From positions 248,001-312,000 of the forward strand of contig CP172318.1 of the NCBI GenBank assembly GCA_044336205.1: a DNA stretch of 64,000 nucleotides, given 5' to 3'. This document shows positions 1-7,728 of the stretch, one piece after another. This stretch comes from Ruoffia sp044336205 (lineage in GTDB: Bacteria; Bacillota; Bacilli; Lactobacillales; Aerococcaceae). Position 1 is the first letter of the stretch. Every line of letters starts with the position of its first letter. The notes under the pieces are model-generated. The model was not told where the DNA came from and did no database searches. It saw nothing but the letters and a program-made list of their open reading frames with translations. The translations under genes were made by a program, and so were the position numbers.

Positions 1-231
1 CCAGTGTATGCTATTGGTTCAGGTGCAGCTATGTTCGAAGGAAACTTTGAAAATACTGACATTGCCTACAAATTATTAGCGGCGATGGGATTATACGAAG
101 GTGGCGATACCAAGATTGATCCTATTACAGTAACAACTAAAGCAAGCTCACAAGAAGCTACAGAAGAGTCAGCTGAAGAGACAGCGGATGAGTCGACGGA
201 AGAATCGACGTCAGAAGAATCAGCAGAATAA
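1..231 (+). CDS. C-terminal end of an unidentified protein
   Basis: The reading frame is open from the first base of the window, so only the last 76 residues are visible. A compact start (PVYAIGSGAAMFEGNF) is followed by a helical stretch (NTDIAYKLLAAMGLYEGG) and a tail of about 30 residues made almost wholly of Ser, Glu, Thr and Ala. Such acidic, Ser/Thr-rich tails are common at the end of exported or surface proteins of Gram-positive bacteria. I do not recognise the family. The next two genes both encode exported proteins, which fits a surface or secretory role, but that is inference. Confidence 0.6.
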   Translation, partial: PVYAIGSGAAMFEGNFENTDIAYKLLAAMGLYEGGDTKIDPITVTTKASSQEATEESAEETADESTEESTSEESAE

Positions 232-255
232 TTCTTTATTAAATTAATTTAAACG

Positions 256-290
256 AGCGTAGCGTTAATAAACTGACGTTACGCTTTATT
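256..290 (+). terminator. Probable Rho-independent terminator
   Basis: AGCGTAGCGT (256-265) pairs with ACGTTACGCT (276-285) over 10 bp with one G-U, has a 10-nt loop, and is followed by TTATT. It closes the partial gene upstream. The T-run is weak. Confidence 0.55.
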
Positions 291-327
291 CAATTTATTG
301 TAGAGACTAGATAAGAGTGAGGGGAAT

Positions 328-951
328 ATGACAATGTTGAGAGAGATTGCAATCTATCTAATATTAACAATATCATTACTAAATCCAGCTAAGTTAGCTT
401 TGGCCCAAGAGGAAGCTATAACCATTATGGACCTGCCCATGGAAGGGTATTATATAGCGCCGGATGATTATGCGATTGACGGGCTATTGTTCGAAGGCAA
501 TCAATTGGTTATCTATGTTAAGGACGCCCATGAACTAAGTCCAGATACGGCTGGGACTGAACGCCTCCAATGGTTGAGGGACTTTCATTCCTTCCCGCAT
601 CCCGACTTAGGAAGCTATTCCAAGAGCGTGCGTGACCGCTATTTAGCTCAGTATGATCTTGATTACGATTTGAAGGCAACTTATGAAGAGATTGCCGACT
701 TAATCACTGCCGATATGTCGCAAGCCGAGGTGCAAGACCTCATCAATAACCGCATTCCAGGTATCTACTACACTGAAAAAGATGGATATTCTTACTATAC
801 CATTGCCAAACCTACCGTCATTGAAGAAAATGGCCAGTGGAAAGTGCAATTATTCGGCGAAGATGTGATTGACTTACAGTTTGAAGAGGGTCGGATTCTT
901 GACCAAGAGGGTATTATTTATGAATTCTTGGCGGGTATCAAACCCAATTAA
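328..951 (+). CDS. Secreted protein of unknown function
   Basis: The 207-residue product starts with a signal peptide (basic MTMLREI, hydrophobic core IYLILTISLLN, likely cleavage after ALA at about residue 26). No lipobox Cys or membrane segment follows, so it is probably released or held at the cell wall. The mature part is acidic and rich in Tyr and Asp. I recognise no domain. A GAGGGG ribosome site lies just ahead of ATG 328. The next gene starts 24 bp downstream and is also exported, followed at 15 bp by a His-rich cytosolic protein, so the three probably form one operon, possibly for metal handling. Confidence 0.75.
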   Translation: MTMLREIAIYLILTISLLNPAKLALAQEEAITIMDLPMEGYYIAPDDYAIDGLLFEGNQLVIYVKDAHELSPDTAGTERLQWLRDFHSFPHPDLGSYSKSVRDRYLAQYDLDYDLKATYEEIADLITADMSQAEVQDLINNRIPGIYYTEKDGYSYYTIAKPTVIEENGQWKVQLFGEDVIDLQFEEGRILDQEGIIYEFLAGIKPN

Positions 952-975
952 CTAACGGAAAGGAGAAGTTATCCA

Positions 976-2067
976 GTGAAAAAAATATTACTTAGCTTAC
1001 TATCAGCTACTTTACTATCAGCGGCGATTCCCTTGAATAGCTATGCTCACGAGGAAGGGCATGACCACAGCCAGGACAGTGATACACAAAGTCATAGCCA
1101 TAGTTCATTTTCAGCCGATGACCATCATAACCATGGAGCCTTACGTGCCAACTTTATCCCTACCAATATTCTCAACCCGGATGACAGTATTTATCAAGCA
1201 CCTCAGGCTACGGCAGATTATGTAGGGACTTATTCGGCTCAAGTGAGAATTACTGACTTGAATGCAGACTTGAAAGTTCTAGTCGATATCCAAGAAGATG
1301 GGCTATTAAACTTAGCTTATTACTTTATCAATGCTGAAGACAAGACAGGCGTGCGTTTCTTTGCTAACAGTCAAGGAGAGATTGAAGAACGTGACGCTGT
1401 CTATCAAGACCTCGTTGTTATGACCGCAGCTTTAAGAGAAGGTGACGGTGGCTTAGGAACGGGTCTTATTGGAAAAACAATCTCACCGGTGGTGCTCCTA
1501 GACGAGGAAGGCCAAGCAGATCGTTTGTATCCCTATATGGCATTGGCATTTGAATTAAGAGAAAATCTACAAAATGCCCGCGTCTACCAAAGCATCGGCT
1601 TGTATGCTACAGATGGTGCAGTAACTGTCGACGTTAACCACCTGATTGGCTTGGAAAGTGACGAGAAAATAGTGGTAGAATTAGAGAAAATTGAAGATGC
1701 GGGTGAGGATGCCTTGCTAGTAGAACAACCAACTTATGAGCTCTTGCAAGACAGCTTTGATAATGACCTCGACGCTGACCACAATGACTTTAAGCTTGAC
1801 TATCAATCTGCTAACGACTTTGTACAAAGCGTATTGGCGATGCACTTGAGAACTAACACCAGCTTCCCGTCGGATACAACAGCAGAGATGGTAGACAAAG
1901 AAGCAGTGCAATTGGACGAAAACTTGGGCGCTGGAGAAGTTACCTATGCATTTTTATTAAATGATGCGATTCTGTATGCCTATGACGGCCACAGACTATA
2001 TATGGCTGAAGAAGTTGAGGAAGTTGACGGCGTGTACAGTTCAGATCAATGGACTGTAAGTCATTAA
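976..2067 (+). CDS. Secreted His-rich protein, possible metal-binding protein
   Basis: The 363-residue protein begins at GTG 976 after AAGGAGAAG. A signal peptide (MKKILLSLLSATLLSAAIPL, cleavage near SYA-HEE at residue 24) leads directly into a His/Asp/Ser cluster at residues 25-54 with HEEGHDH, HSHSS and DDHHNHG. Such clusters at the mature N-terminus are typical of extracytoplasmic zinc, nickel or copper scavengers, for example zinc-binding lipoproteins and Pht proteins, but here there is no lipobox and no family I can name. The rest is acidic with no further motif. The following gene is also His-rich, which strengthens a divalent-metal role. The function is inferred from composition only. 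Confidence 0.75.
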   Translation: MKKILLSLLSATLLSAAIPLNSYAHEEGHDHSQDSDTQSHSHSSFSADDHHNHGALRANFIPTNILNPDDSIYQAPQATADYVGTYSAQVRITDLNADLKVLVDIQEDGLLNLAYYFINAEDKTGVRFFANSQGEIEERDAVYQDLVVMTAALREGDGGLGTGLIGKTISPVVLLDEEGQADRLYPYMALAFELRENLQNARVYQSIGLYATDGAVTVDVNHLIGLESDEKIVVELEKIEDAGEDALLVEQPTYELLQDSFDNDLDADHNDFKLDYQSANDFVQSVLAMHLRTNTSFPSDTTAEMVDKEAVQLDENLGAGEVTYAFLLNDAILYAYDGHRLYMAEEVEEVDGVYSSDQWTVSH

Positions 2068-2082
2068 GAAGGGAGCATTACA

Positions 2083-2382
2083 ATGGCTAGAGAAAATAAG
2101 AAACACTACGGTGGTGATCCACATCACCCGGACCACCCCCGTAATCATAGGGGAGAAGTAGGGTCTAAAGAGACATCGGATGATTCAGAGGCTAAATTCA
2201 TTCCCCATGACCCTCATCATCCCGATCGCCCAAGGAATAAAGCTCAAGAGAATGCGGTGGAAGTGGAAGTATCTGAAGAGAAACAAGATATGAAAGAAGC
2301 CGAAGAGGAACAAGAACAGGATGGGAAGGATCATCACATGAATGATCCCCATGACCCAGACCAATCACGTTACCGAGCTTAA
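2083..2382 (+). CDS. Small cytosolic protein with three His-Pro-Asp repeats
   Basis: This 99-residue, highly hydrophilic protein has no signal peptide or membrane segment. It contains three copies of one motif: DPHHPDHPRN (residues about 12-21), DPHHPDRPRN (about 43-52) and DPHDPDQSRY (about 89-98), joined by acidic Glu/Lys linkers. Evenly spaced His-Pro-Asp repeats suggest low-affinity metal storage or buffering, but I know no characterised family with this repeat. GGGAGC lies 10 bp ahead of ATG 2083, and the gene starts 15 bp after the secreted His-rich gene, so it is probably co-transcribed with it. Confidence 0.75.
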   Translation: MARENKKHYGGDPHHPDHPRNHRGEVGSKETSDDSEAKFIPHDPHHPDRPRNKAQENAVEVEVSEEKQDMKEAEEEQEQDGKDHHMNDPHDPDQSRYRA

Positions 2383-2410
2383 TCTGTCTCTATAATAGGA
2401 ATTCTATACC

Positions 2411-2442
2411 AAAAAAGCCATATCTATCACAGACATAGCTTT
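2411..2442 (-). terminator. Terminator for the rhodanese pseudogene, possibly bidirectional
   Basis: Read on the minus strand, AAGCTATGTCT pairs with AGATATGGCTT over 11 positions with two G-U pairs and is followed by six T. It lies just past the end of the minus-strand rhodanese gene and also downstream of the plus-strand His-rich gene, so it may serve both. Confidence 0.65.
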
Positions 2443-2465
2443 GATATTCAAGCTAAAGTTTACGA

Positions 2466-3053
2466 TTATTCTTTCCCAAGGTGTTCATTCATAGCCTTCA
2501 TGCCACCGTCAATGACTTTAACGTCATAGCCTTTATCGATAAGGAATGATGTGGCGGTCGTTGCGCGGTTACCCGATCCGCAAAGGGTATAGATCTTTGA
2601 TTTGGCGTCTAAAATGCTATAATCATTGTGTAGGTTTTCTAAAGGAATGTTGACTAAGCTAACCTCAGGGGCGGGGCGAGTGATTTAATCGGGGTGTCTT
2701 AAGTCTAATAAAGTGAAATCATCATCTAAGTTCAAGAAATCTTCGACAGAAATAGTTTGAATGGATTGTCTACGCTCTGAAGGAATATTGTCAGCAAAAA
2801 TATAGCCTTTGACTTGGATGTCCTCAAATGTACCAGCAATGGCTTCAAAATCAGCTAAATCAGCTTGGGACTGTGAGTCAGTAATGAACACAATCTCTGC
2901 ATCTTGTTGAATAAAGGATTGTACAAATTTCTCAAAATTCGTTACATTAAAGTATAAAGTATCTTGTAAGTGATTCACCCGACCTTCTGTAAGTGAACGT
3001 GTATCAATCAATACATCTTCAGTATGAATCTCTTGGAATGCTAATTCTTTCAT
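2466..3053 (-). pseudogene. Tandem rhodanese-domain protein, broken by one nonsense codon
   Basis: On the minus strand the frame from ATG 3053 encodes 122 residues ending LLDLRHPD, then TAA at 2687-2685. The same frame then continues with ITRPAPEVSLVNIPLEN and ends at TAA 2468-2466. The N-terminal half resembles a rhodanese fold without active-site Cys. The C-terminal half carries the normal active loop YTLCGSGNRATTA and the ending IDGGMKAMNEHL. In intact homologues the stop position is usually Glu (LRHPDE), so a single GAA to TAA change explains it. Without readthrough the catalytic Cys is lost. The role of intact members is sulfurtransfer or persulfide handling. Confidence 0.85.
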
Positions 3054-3163
3054 AGGTCAACCTCCGGTATAGTGTTGTTTGACTTAAATATACTTGATGG
3101 TAGGGGAAATGGGAAGGGGAATGCTTGAGGGATGTATAATAAGTAAATGGTAGCGTAAATGCT

Positions 3164-3331
3164 GAGTTCTCATCAAATTGGGCAACGTTGCCTATTTTGG
3201 ATTGAAATGGAATAAGGCGATGAGTTGCGAAATATAATATGCCAATAGATTCGTTTACATTTCGTTTTGATTCATAGGTTGTATTAAACTATTGAAATCA
3301 AATAAGGCAACATTGCCCCATTTGATAACTC
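3164..3331. repeat. MITE-like element with about 30-bp terminal inverted repeats
   Basis: The left arm begins GAGTT then ATCAAATTGGGCAACGTTGCC; the right arm is its near-exact reverse complement ending at AACTC 3331. The interior (about 100 bp) has no gene. The core of each arm, GGCAACGTTGCC or GGCAACATTGCC, is itself palindromic. A segment of the form ATTGAAAT..AATAAGGC is also directly repeated at about 3202 and 3291. No transposase is present, so this is either a non-autonomous element or a large hairpin. The 350 bp upstream of the restriction gene contain nothing else I can support. Confidence 0.6.
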
Positions 3332-3423
3332 TGGCATAGCTCTTCACAAGGGCGAGAAGATGCTATACAATAGGTAGTATAATGCTGAAATGAAATATTT
3401 TACTAAAAGTGGCGGTGACATCG

Positions 3424-4794
3424 ATGGAAATTAAATCAATTGATGAACTCTTAGCAATAGCTATGAGTGCAGAAGGAAAACAGATACGAGAGTTTGATAT
3501 TAATAATCGTCTAAAAGCCAAAAGAAATAAAGGTGGAATTGGGCAAATTATTGAAGAAGGATTATATGGTTATGAAGTAAACTCGACAAGTGAGGCAGAT
3601 TTTGCCGAATTAGGTGTGGAACTAAAAGTAACACCTGTCAAGATTAATAAAAATAAAACCTTATCTGCAAAAGAGAGACTCGTCCTTAATATCATCAATT
3701 ATATGGAGGAGGTAAGTTATACATTTGAAACTTCTTCATTTTGGAAGAAAAATGAGAAGTTAATGCTTATGTACTATTTATGGGAAAGCGAAATAAGTCG
3801 TGCAGAATACAGAATAATAAAATCTGTCCTATTTACTTATCCAGAGGAAGATCTTGAGGTGATTAAAAATGATTGGGAAATCATAGTTGGGAAAATCAGA
3901 GCAGGTAAGGCTGAGGAGCTTTCAGAAGGAGATACGATGTACCTTGGAGCCTGTACTAAGGGAGCTTCTAGCAAATCATTAAGAGACCAACCTTATTCAG
4001 ATGTAAAGGCTATGCAGCGGGCGTTCTCTTTAAAACAATCCTATATGACGGTGTTGGTCAGAAAGCATATTAATAATGAGGAAATTGTATCATTCACTTC
4101 TAGTGAGGAGCTAAGTAAAAAGTCATTAGAAACAATATTAAATGAACGGTTTGAACCATATATAGGTATGAACGTCATTGAGATTAGCCAAAAGATTGGC
4201 TATAAAATTAATCCCAGTAATAAATCTACGATAGCAAACATGATTAGTGCAATGTTAGGGATTAAAGGAACTAAACTCGATAAGATTGAAGAGTTTGCTA
4301 AAGCAAACATTCAATTTAAAACCATTCGGTTGGAGCCAAATGGACTCCCTAAAGAGCATATGTCTTTTGAAAATGTTGATTTTGATAGCTGGATAAGTGA
4401 ACCATTTGAAAACTCACAATTTTATAAACGATTCGAACAAACGAAATTTTTATTCATTATTTTTCAATTTAAAGAGACTCAAAAGGAAAACCATAAGAGA
4501 GTTCCTTACTTCAAGAATGTTGTTTTGTGGAATATGCCAGAGAAAGTTATTCAAAGTGAATTGAAAGATATGTGGAGCCAAGGTAGAATAACTTTAGAAA
4601 AAGGGGTAAAATTAATACCAACTAATAAAGGTATATCGAATAATTTACCAAAAGCAACAGAGAATCCAGTAACGCATATCCGACCTAAGGCACGAAAAGC
4701 AGCTGATACAGTCAAACTACCAGATGGTCAATTTATAACTAAACAGGCTTATTGGTTAAATCGCGAGTACATCGCAGAGATTGTTAAAAATTAG
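3424..4794 (+). CDS. Type II restriction endonuclease, Sau3AI family (GATC)
   Basis: The product of 456 residues aligns along its length with Sau3AI. It has the MutH-like catalytic segment DFAELGVELKVTPV (Asp, then Glu-x-Lys), followed by KERLVLNIINY, FETSSF, LGACTKGASS, LRDQPYSDVKA and QRAFSLKQSYMT. The C-terminal part is the second MutH-like effector domain and ends with HIRPKAR and FITKQAYWLN. It is expected to cut at GATC as a dimer-like enzyme. ATG 3424 has GGCGGTGA directly upstream. An in-frame GTG at 3409 is the alternative start. The cognate cytosine methylase follows 78 bp downstream on the same strand. Confidence 0.9.
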   Translation: MEIKSIDELLAIAMSAEGKQIREFDINNRLKAKRNKGGIGQIIEEGLYGYEVNSTSEADFAELGVELKVTPVKINKNKTLSAKERLVLNIINYMEEVSYTFETSSFWKKNEKLMLMYYLWESEISRAEYRIIKSVLFTYPEEDLEVIKNDWEIIVGKIRAGKAEELSEGDTMYLGACTKGASSKSLRDQPYSDVKAMQRAFSLKQSYMTVLVRKHINNEEIVSFTSSEELSKKSLETILNERFEPYIGMNVIEISQKIGYKINPSNKSTIANMISAMLGIKGTKLDKIEEFAKANIQFKTIRLEPNGLPKEHMSFENVDFDSWISEPFENSQFYKRFEQTKFLFIIFQFKETQKENHKRVPYFKNVVLWNMPEKVIQSELKDMWSQGRITLEKGVKLIPTNKGISNNLPKATENPVTHIRPKARKAADTVKLPDGQFITKQAYWLNREYIAEIVKN

Positions 4795-4820
4795 ATCAAG
4801 CAAGAGGCTTGATCTTTTTA
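4794..4820 (+). terminator. Terminator between restriction and methylase genes, with GATC in each arm
   Basis: GATCAAGC pairs perfectly with GCTTGATC across a 5-nt loop, followed by TTTTTA. The stem starts at the last base of the TAG stop codon. Each arm holds one GATC, the expected target of this restriction-modification pair. Confidence 0.8.
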
Positions 4821-4872
4821 TTAGTATAATATATAATATACGAAAGTATGTTCGTAGAGAGGGAAGTAATCA

Positions 4873-6171
4873 ATGAAGATTTTTTCGATGTTTGATGGTG
4901 TCGGTGGGTTCACCATTGGTTTCAACAACTCTGATAGTGAATTTTTCCAGACAACTTATTCAAACCAATATGAACCCTCTAGAAAGACACAGGATGCCTA
5001 TGAAGTAGGAGTATATAGATTTCCAGAGATGGAGCATATCCCAACGGATGTGGCACTCATACCTAATGAAAAATTTGAGGAAATGAAAGATAACGGCGTG
5101 AATATGATAGTGGGTGGTTTCCCTTGCCAAGACTATTCTGTGGCTCGAAGTAGAAAAAATGAACTCGGAATCCAAGGTAAAAAAGGTGTGTTATTTTGGG
5201 AAATCATTCGAGCAACAGAAATTATACGCCCAGAATATCTAGTTCTTGAAAATGTTGATCGTTTATTAAAAGCTCCAACAAGTCAAAGAGGGCGAGATTT
5301 TGCCGTTATGCTTTCATCATTTAATGAGTTAGGCTACTCAGTTGAATGGCGTGTTATTAATGCAGCAGATTACGGAAGAGCACAAAGAAGACGACGTGTC
5401 TTTTTCTTTGTTTACCGTAATGATACAGACTTTGCAAAAAAAATAGATGAAGAGTTTGAAAATAAAGAAACAACTAATTTATTAAATATGAAAGAATTTA
5501 ATGTTTATGCAGATTATATTTTTAAAAAAGGATTATTTGCACGTCAATTTCCAATAAAAGATAAACCTTTTAAAGATAGAACCATGTTTAATAAACTGGA
5601 TTCAGATATTAAAGATGTGTCTGACAATTTCCAAGATGGAAAATTCTGGAATACGGGTGTTATGCGACATGGTTACTATTATTCAGCAGATACGGAACCA
5701 CTAGGGGATGAAAAGCCAATCACCCTTGGAGAAATTATCGTTCCAGAAACAGAAGTTCCGGAGAAATACTATATTGATGGTGAAAGACTTGAGAAGTTTA
5801 AGTACTTAAGAGGGGCCAAGCGACTTGAAAGAACTTCTGCCAATGGTCATAAATATATTTATTCTGAAGGCGGGATGAGTGAAACGGATGAGCTGGAATT
5901 ACCTGGTAGAACCATGCTGACATCTGAAGGGACTGTGAATCGATCGACTCACCTTATTAAAGTAGACGGAAGATACAGACTGATAACGCCAATAGAAGCA
6001 GAACGTCTACAAGACTTTCCAGATGATTGGACTAAATATAAGCAGTTAGACACCGGTGAAGTGGTTGAAGTATCAGATCGTATGCGGATGTTCTTCATGG
6101 GGAATGCACTGGTGACGGGTATTGTTAAAAGAATTGGTGATGAATTGAGGAAGATTGTTGAGGAAGAGTAA
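4873..6171 (+). CDS. DNA (cytosine-5) methyltransferase, Sau3AI/GATC type
   Basis: This 432-residue enzyme has the C5-methylase motifs in canonical order: I (FSMFDGVGGFTIGF, residues about 4-17), IV with catalytic Cys (GGFPCQDYSVAR, about 81), VI (ENVDRLL), VIII (AQRRRRVFFFV), IX (RLITPIEAERLQDFPDDW) and X (MFFMGNALVTGIV). It would methylate C in GATC and protect the host from the neighbouring nuclease. GAGAGGGAAG precedes ATG 4873. Upstream TATAAT-like sequences after the terminator suggest its own promoter, which would let the methylase be made before or independently of the nuclease. Confidence 0.9.
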   Translation: MKIFSMFDGVGGFTIGFNNSDSEFFQTTYSNQYEPSRKTQDAYEVGVYRFPEMEHIPTDVALIPNEKFEEMKDNGVNMIVGGFPCQDYSVARSRKNELGIQGKKGVLFWEIIRATEIIRPEYLVLENVDRLLKAPTSQRGRDFAVMLSSFNELGYSVEWRVINAADYGRAQRRRRVFFFVYRNDTDFAKKIDEEFENKETTNLLNMKEFNVYADYIFKKGLFARQFPIKDKPFKDRTMFNKLDSDIKDVSDNFQDGKFWNTGVMRHGYYYSADTEPLGDEKPITLGEIIVPETEVPEKYYIDGERLEKFKYLRGAKRLERTSANGHKYIYSEGGMSETDELELPGRTMLTSEGTVNRSTHLIKVDGRYRLITPIEAERLQDFPDDWTKYKQLDTGEVVEVSDRMRMFFMGNALVTGIVKRIGDELRKIVEEE

Positions 6172-6184
6172 TATAGTTATCTTT

Positions 6185-7253
6185 AAGATGAATTGTAAAA
6201 TTAAGTGCGACAAATAATAAAACCCATAACAGGTTCGTGTAAAATGTTAGTAACCACAAAAACACACACGGAGGACCTGTTATGAGCTATACACATCTTA
6301 CCATAGAAGACCGTTCAAAAATAGAAGTACTTTATTATGAAGGCTATACAGCTAGTCAGATTGCTGAAGCCATCGGGCGTCACCGTTCGACGATTTATCG
6401 AGAGCTCAAGCGTGTTAAGTCAGCCAGTTACGATGCTCAATTGGCTCAAGATAACGCTACTAAACATAAATCTCTCAAAGGTCGTCGCCCTAAACATACG
6501 CCAGAGCTCATTCAAGATATTCAAACAAAGTTAGAATTAACCTGGTCTCCTGAACAAATCGTGGGACGCTGCTACCAAAATAGATTATCATTTAAAACCA
6601 TCTATAACTGGATTTATCAAGGTGTCATTGAAGTCTCACTAAGCTGTCTGAGACAAAAAGGCAACCGGCGCAAACCTCAAGAAACCAGAGGTAGATTCAA
6701 TATTGGAACTTCGATAAAAGAACGTCCGAACACTGTTAAAAAGCGTCAGGAATTTGGCCACTGGGAACTTGATACGGTAGTGTCTTCTAGAGGTAAAAGT
6801 AAAGGATGTCTTGCTACTTTTGCTGAACGCAAGAGTCGCTTCTATGTCGCTTTAAAGATGCCAAATCGATCGAAGGAATCCATGCTTTCGACTGTGAATC
6901 AGTTGATCCAATCATTTCCGAAAGCAGCCCTCAAAAGTTTCACCTCTGACCGTGGAAAAGAATTTGCTTGTTATTCTGACATTGAACAACAAGATATTGA
7001 TTTTTACTTTGCAGATGCCTACTGTGCCTGGCAGAGAGGGACCAACGAAAATTCCAATGGGCTACTAAGGGAATTCTTTCCAAAAGGCACAGATTTAACT
7101 AAAATAACCGAGCATGAACTTTTCAATGCGCTGTGGTTGATAAATAATCGACCTAGAAAGTGTTTGGGTTTTAAAACACCCTTTGAAGTACTCATGCACG
7201 AACTTGGTCAGTTAGCATGATTTTTTGTCGCAATAATTATTGCAATTCATCTT
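6185..7253 (+). mobile_element. IS30-family insertion sequence
   Basis: Imperfect terminal inverted repeats begin AAGATGAATTG at 6185 and end CAATTCATCTT at 7253; both extend inward to GCGACAAA. They enclose one transposase gene. The element lies between the methylase and the small gene at 7276, so it probably entered the restriction-modification locus after it formed. I cannot define the target duplication with certainty. Confidence 0.8.
6282..7220 (+). CDS. IS30-family transposase
   Basis: The 312-residue product has an N-terminal helix-turn-helix (LTIEDRSKIEVLYYEGYTAS then IAEAIGRHRSTIYRELKR), a second DNA-binding segment (WSPEQIVGRCYQ), and the IS30 DDE catalytic core: HWELDTVVSS, FTSDRGKEFA and ENSNGLLREFFPKGTD. 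The C-terminus (NRPRKCLGFKTPFEVL) is typical. Length and motifs are complete, so it is probably active. GGAGGACC precedes ATG 6282. Confidence 0.95.
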   Translation: MSYTHLTIEDRSKIEVLYYEGYTASQIAEAIGRHRSTIYRELKRVKSASYDAQLAQDNATKHKSLKGRRPKHTPELIQDIQTKLELTWSPEQIVGRCYQNRLSFKTIYNWIYQGVIEVSLSCLRQKGNRRKPQETRGRFNIGTSIKERPNTVKKRQEFGHWELDTVVSSRGKSKGCLATFAERKSRFYVALKMPNRSKESMLSTVNQLIQSFPKAALKSFTSDRGKEFACYSDIEQQDIDFYFADAYCAWQRGTNENSNGLLREFFPKGTDLTKITEHELFNALWLINNRPRKCLGFKTPFEVLMHELGQLA

Positions 7254-7275
7254 AAAATAAAACAGAGGTGTGTGC

Positions 7276-7629
7276 ATGGGCTTTAGGAAAATATCAGCGA
7301 AAGAATTAATATTTGTTGAGACCTATGAAAGATATAAAGAAGTTATTGATGCATTTGAAGATTTTGTTGATTTAAAAAATATTAATAATGTAAAGAAAAG
7401 AAGTAATAAAGCTGGGTCGTATGCAAAATATCTAGTAAGAGCATTAATTATAAGTTCAGAGATATACAATGTTAAGATTGATAAAAATGATTATAAAAAA
7501 ATGGAACAATACTTGGAGAAATTAAGAGACCATCCAGAATATGATGCTTACAACAGGGATGAAGGCAGGTTTCCTAACGCTGCAATAAATCATTTCTTGA
7601 TGTTTATTTCTAGATATCCACAATACTAG
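7276..7629 (+). CDS. Small protein of unknown function next to the restriction locus
   Basis: The 117-residue protein is rich in Lys, Tyr and Asp, predicted mostly helical, with segments FVETYERYKEVIDAFEDFVD and NKAGSYAKYLVRALIISSEI. This style resembles N-terminal regions found on HNH or McrA-like nucleases, but no catalytic motif is present, so the name is open. ATG 7276 has AGAGGTG six bases upstream; GTG 7270 is the alternative. Before the IS30 insertion the gene would have followed the methylase directly, so it may have belonged to the restriction-modification module. About 100 bp after it hold nothing I recognise. Confidence 0.6.
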   Translation: MGFRKISAKELIFVETYERYKEVIDAFEDFVDLKNINNVKKRSNKAGSYAKYLVRALIISSEIYNVKIDKNDYKKMEQYLEKLRDHPEYDAYNRDEGRFPNAAINHFLMFISRYPQY

Positions 7630-7728
7630 AAAAAATTAAAAGCGGAGAACTATTTTTATTAGATTACATATGCTGCACCCAACTTAAATTCCTGCAGCAA
7701 AGTGTCTTAAACTATTCCAATTACCTAT

